DNA of 64,000 bases. Origin: Mesobacillus subterraneus. Lineage in GTDB: Bacteria; Bacillota; Bacilli; Bacillales; Cytobacillaceae. Of the stretch, positions 62,470-64,000 are shown in pieces (positions within the stretch are counted from its first letter, which is position 1; every line of letters begins with the position of its first letter). Made by a program: the position numbers and the translations under genes. A model generated the notes under the pieces. That model made no database searches. It saw nothing but the letters and a program-made list of their open reading frames with translations, and was not told the DNA's origin. The stretch spans positions 248,001 to 312,000 of the forward strand of contig NZ_JAMBOF010000002.1 in NCBI RefSeq assembly GCF_023715485.1. The letters run 5' to 3'.

Positions 62470-64000
62470 TTATTCCAAAACAAAGCCATCTAGAGTTGAA
62501 TAAACATAATCCATCATTATTTTTATTCTTATACTATAAGTGTGATTGGCTTTAACTGTTTTAAATCCTCTCATGATAATTTCTTCTCTGGCACTCTCAT
62601 TTATCATATAATATTCTACTATTTCCATTAAATCTTTTAAATCTCGATAAACTACTAGGTCGCGTCCATTCTTAAATAGCCGGTTTATATCTTTTTTATC
62701 ATTTGTTACAAGAAAGCCTTTGGATCCAAGGACATCAAAAACCCTCATTGGCAAGCCAGTTTCAACAAAAGCCCTCGTAATATTCAAATTAATTTTTGAT
62801 AATCTAAAAATTTTTGGCATTTCATTAAAATGCTCAGCATATCCCATATAATGCAATTTCCGGTTGGATTCTGTTTCAGCAATCCATTCCTCATCTCCAT
62901 AGACATTCATCCTATACTTATAAGAAATTTCGGTAACTATGTCTCTCCGCTCAATGAATGAATGGTGTCTGCCCAATAAAAAAGCAAGCTTATCTTTTCT
63001 GGACAGCAATGGATGGTTTCTATTATCTATCGGATATCCTGATTCTGCCTCAATTTCATTTACAATAGCTTCATCGATTATGTTTTTGAGCACAAAAGTG
63101 TCACTAAACGATTGCTGGCTCAATAAATCATCCACACGATTTTGTAAGGTTAATGATAGCTGCTTTTGAATACAGGATTTATATTCATTTTTTGCACCAT
63201 TGCTTCCTACAAAAGATATCTCACTCGTATAGTTTTCATAATCCTTTTCGGATAATTCGAGATTCTCAAGCCTCTTTATATTAGCTGCAACAGGTAAATA
63301 ATATATTTTTTTTATACCCTTCATTTTCAAGTCCGATACAATTGCTTCATCGTAAACAAAGAATATGCTATATGTATTTGTCAGGTTTTTTAAATCATAC
63401 AAAGAATAGGCAGGTGTATCAACAGTCCAAGAAATATAGGGGATTTTTAAGCTTTCACTGATTAGAGCCATTACTTCACTAAAATTAATAGTGAATAAAA
63501 AAGCAGGATTCATCTTTGCAATTTTTCTTATTAAAGTATCTTTGTGCTCCCAAGCTAAAATTTTGGTTGAATACCCTAAATCAATGAACGCCTCTTCACA
63601 ATCGTTTAAAATTGTTGGGTGTTCCATCATGCAAATAATGTTTTCTCTTTTGTTATTTTTAAAGAAAAACTTTAGGACACTATTATAAAAATGTGGATTA
63701 CACTGAAACAAAGTATCATTGACAAAAACCTGAATCCTTCTTTTGTCTAAATTCAACTCTTTGTATTCATCACCAAATAACAATTGAGTACACGTTGTTA
63801 TCTCTGAAGCTGCTAGCGCTGGATGACTTTGAATAATATTATAAAATTCCAGGTCATACTCAATCACAACAATCTGTTTGGATGTTTGTTCTTTTATGTT
63901 AAGAAGTTCATATCCCAGCCCTAAACCCAACATGACAATAAGGTCTGTATCTTCATTTATTGAAACCTCTTTAACTGACCTCTCAGGATGGTACTTTGAA
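62470..64000 (-). CDS. Glycosyltransferase with Maf-like N-terminus and CgeB-like C-terminus (partial)
   Basis: The frame is open from the window edge (SKYHPERSVKEVSINED...) through DLIVMLGLGLGYELLN, so the Met at 63933 is internal and the true start lies outside. The visible 510 residues begin with a Maf-type Rossmann segment (GLGLGYEL; motility-associated factor glycosyltransferases). They end with a CgeB/Glyco_trans_1_2-like domain (NITRAFVETGLPMRVFDVLGSKGFLVTN, FKTVKANHTYSIRIKIMMDYV). Neighbouring flagellar genes suggest flagellin glycosylation, perhaps with a flagellin gene further right. Donor sugar unknown. Confidence 0.8.
   Translation of the reverse strand, partial: SKYHPERSVKEVSINEDTDLIVMLGLGLGYELLNIKEQTSKQIVVIEYDLEFYNIIQSHPALAASEITTCTQLLFGDEYKELNLDKRRIQVFVNDTLFQCNPHFYNSVLKFFFKNNKRENIICMMEHPTILNDCEEAFIDLGYSTKILAWEHKDTLIRKIAKMNPAFLFTINFSEVMALISESLKIPYISWTVDTPAYSLYDLKNLTNTYSIFFVYDEAIVSDLKMKGIKKIYYLPVAANIKRLENLELSEKDYENYTSEISFVGSNGAKNEYKSCIQKQLSLTLQNRVDDLLSQQSFSDTFVLKNIIDEAIVNEIEAESGYPIDNRNHPLLSRKDKLAFLLGRHHSFIERRDIVTEISYKYRMNVYGDEEWIAETESNRKLHYMGYAEHFNEMPKIFRLSKINLNITRAFVETGLPMRVFDVLGSKGFLVTNDKKDINRLFKNGRDLVVYRDLKDLMEIVEYYMINESAREEIIMRGFKTVKANHTYSIRIKIMMDYVYSTLDGFVLE

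Noticed and set aside
1-64000. Insertion sequences, prophage, tRNA or rRNA genes
   Set aside because: No transposase, integrase, phage structural gene, tRNA cloverleaf or rRNA segment was recognised by reading; accessory blocks lack visible mobile-element borders.

Overview
The window reads as chromosome from a spore-forming, flagellated Bacillaceae (Bacillus sensu lato). The evidence is a gene order that matches the Bacillus subtilis minJ-ctpB-ftsX-ftsE-cccB-yvjA-prfB-secA-hpf-fliT-fliS-fliD-flaG block, a tricistronic GerA-type germinant receptor operon, strong AGGAGG-type ribosome binding sites, a T-box leader and the prfB frameshift. I cannot name the species. No rRNA, tRNA, CRISPR array, prophage or insertion sequence was found.

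Layout, left to right. 1-3.4 kb: two tandem paralogous secreted subtilisin-like proteases, the first cut by the window edge. 4.0-6.5 kb: a NarL-type two-component system. 6.8-9.6 kb: a membrane-protein operon with two peptide-type ABC permeases but no ATPase or binding protein. 9.9-16.7 kb: redox genes (multicopper oxidase, putative haem-b 4-helix protein, sirohaem-type domain protein, beta-propeller lipoprotein, NapH/NosR-like ferredoxin membrane protein, His/Asp-rich exported protein). 17-22.4 kb: PadR regulator, chromate transporter, small membrane protein, MFS transporter, and a Na+-symporter behind a T-box whose specifier reads UUC (Phe). 22.5-26.3 kb: gerA/gerB/gerC. 26.4-34.6 kb: minJ, ctpB, a coiled-coil M23 protein next to ftsEX, cccB, yvjA. 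35-39.3 kb: an accessory insert with an ArsR regulator, a four-module CoA-disulfide reductase/rhodanese/TusA/DsrE protein and a NERD protein. 39.4-43.3 kb: prfB and secA.

43.8-52.3 kb is the most striking accessory region. It holds six genes on the + strand between secA and hpf: two membrane-anchored NapC/NrfH-like multihaem cytochromes (10 and 12 CXXCH), a TPR protein, a 6-bladed propeller (NHL) protein, a secreted 6-haem cytochrome behind a structured leader, and an 8-haem cytochrome with an Ig-like N-terminus and a Ser/Thr-rich tail. Together they carry 36 haem sites. This looks like a Gram-positive electron conduit from the quinone pool through the wall to the outside. Function is inferred, not shown.

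52.4-64 kb: a DUF1028 protein, hpf, the fliT-fliS-fliD-flaG operon with a clear sigma-D promoter, a 1697-residue surface protein (13 FN3-like repeats, then four OmpL47-like repeats) behind a c-di-GMP-I riboswitch, and a partial glycosyltransferase with a Maf-like N-terminal part, probably for flagellin.

Scattered through intergenic gaps are four arrays of an exact 21-bp-period repeat (core GTAGTGATT, or GTAGAGATT in one array). Three share a conserved AAAAAGTAGTGATTA end, and the fourth has the same end with its own core. I could not assign them to any class I know, and I treat them with the cytochrome cluster as the best candidates for something undescribed.
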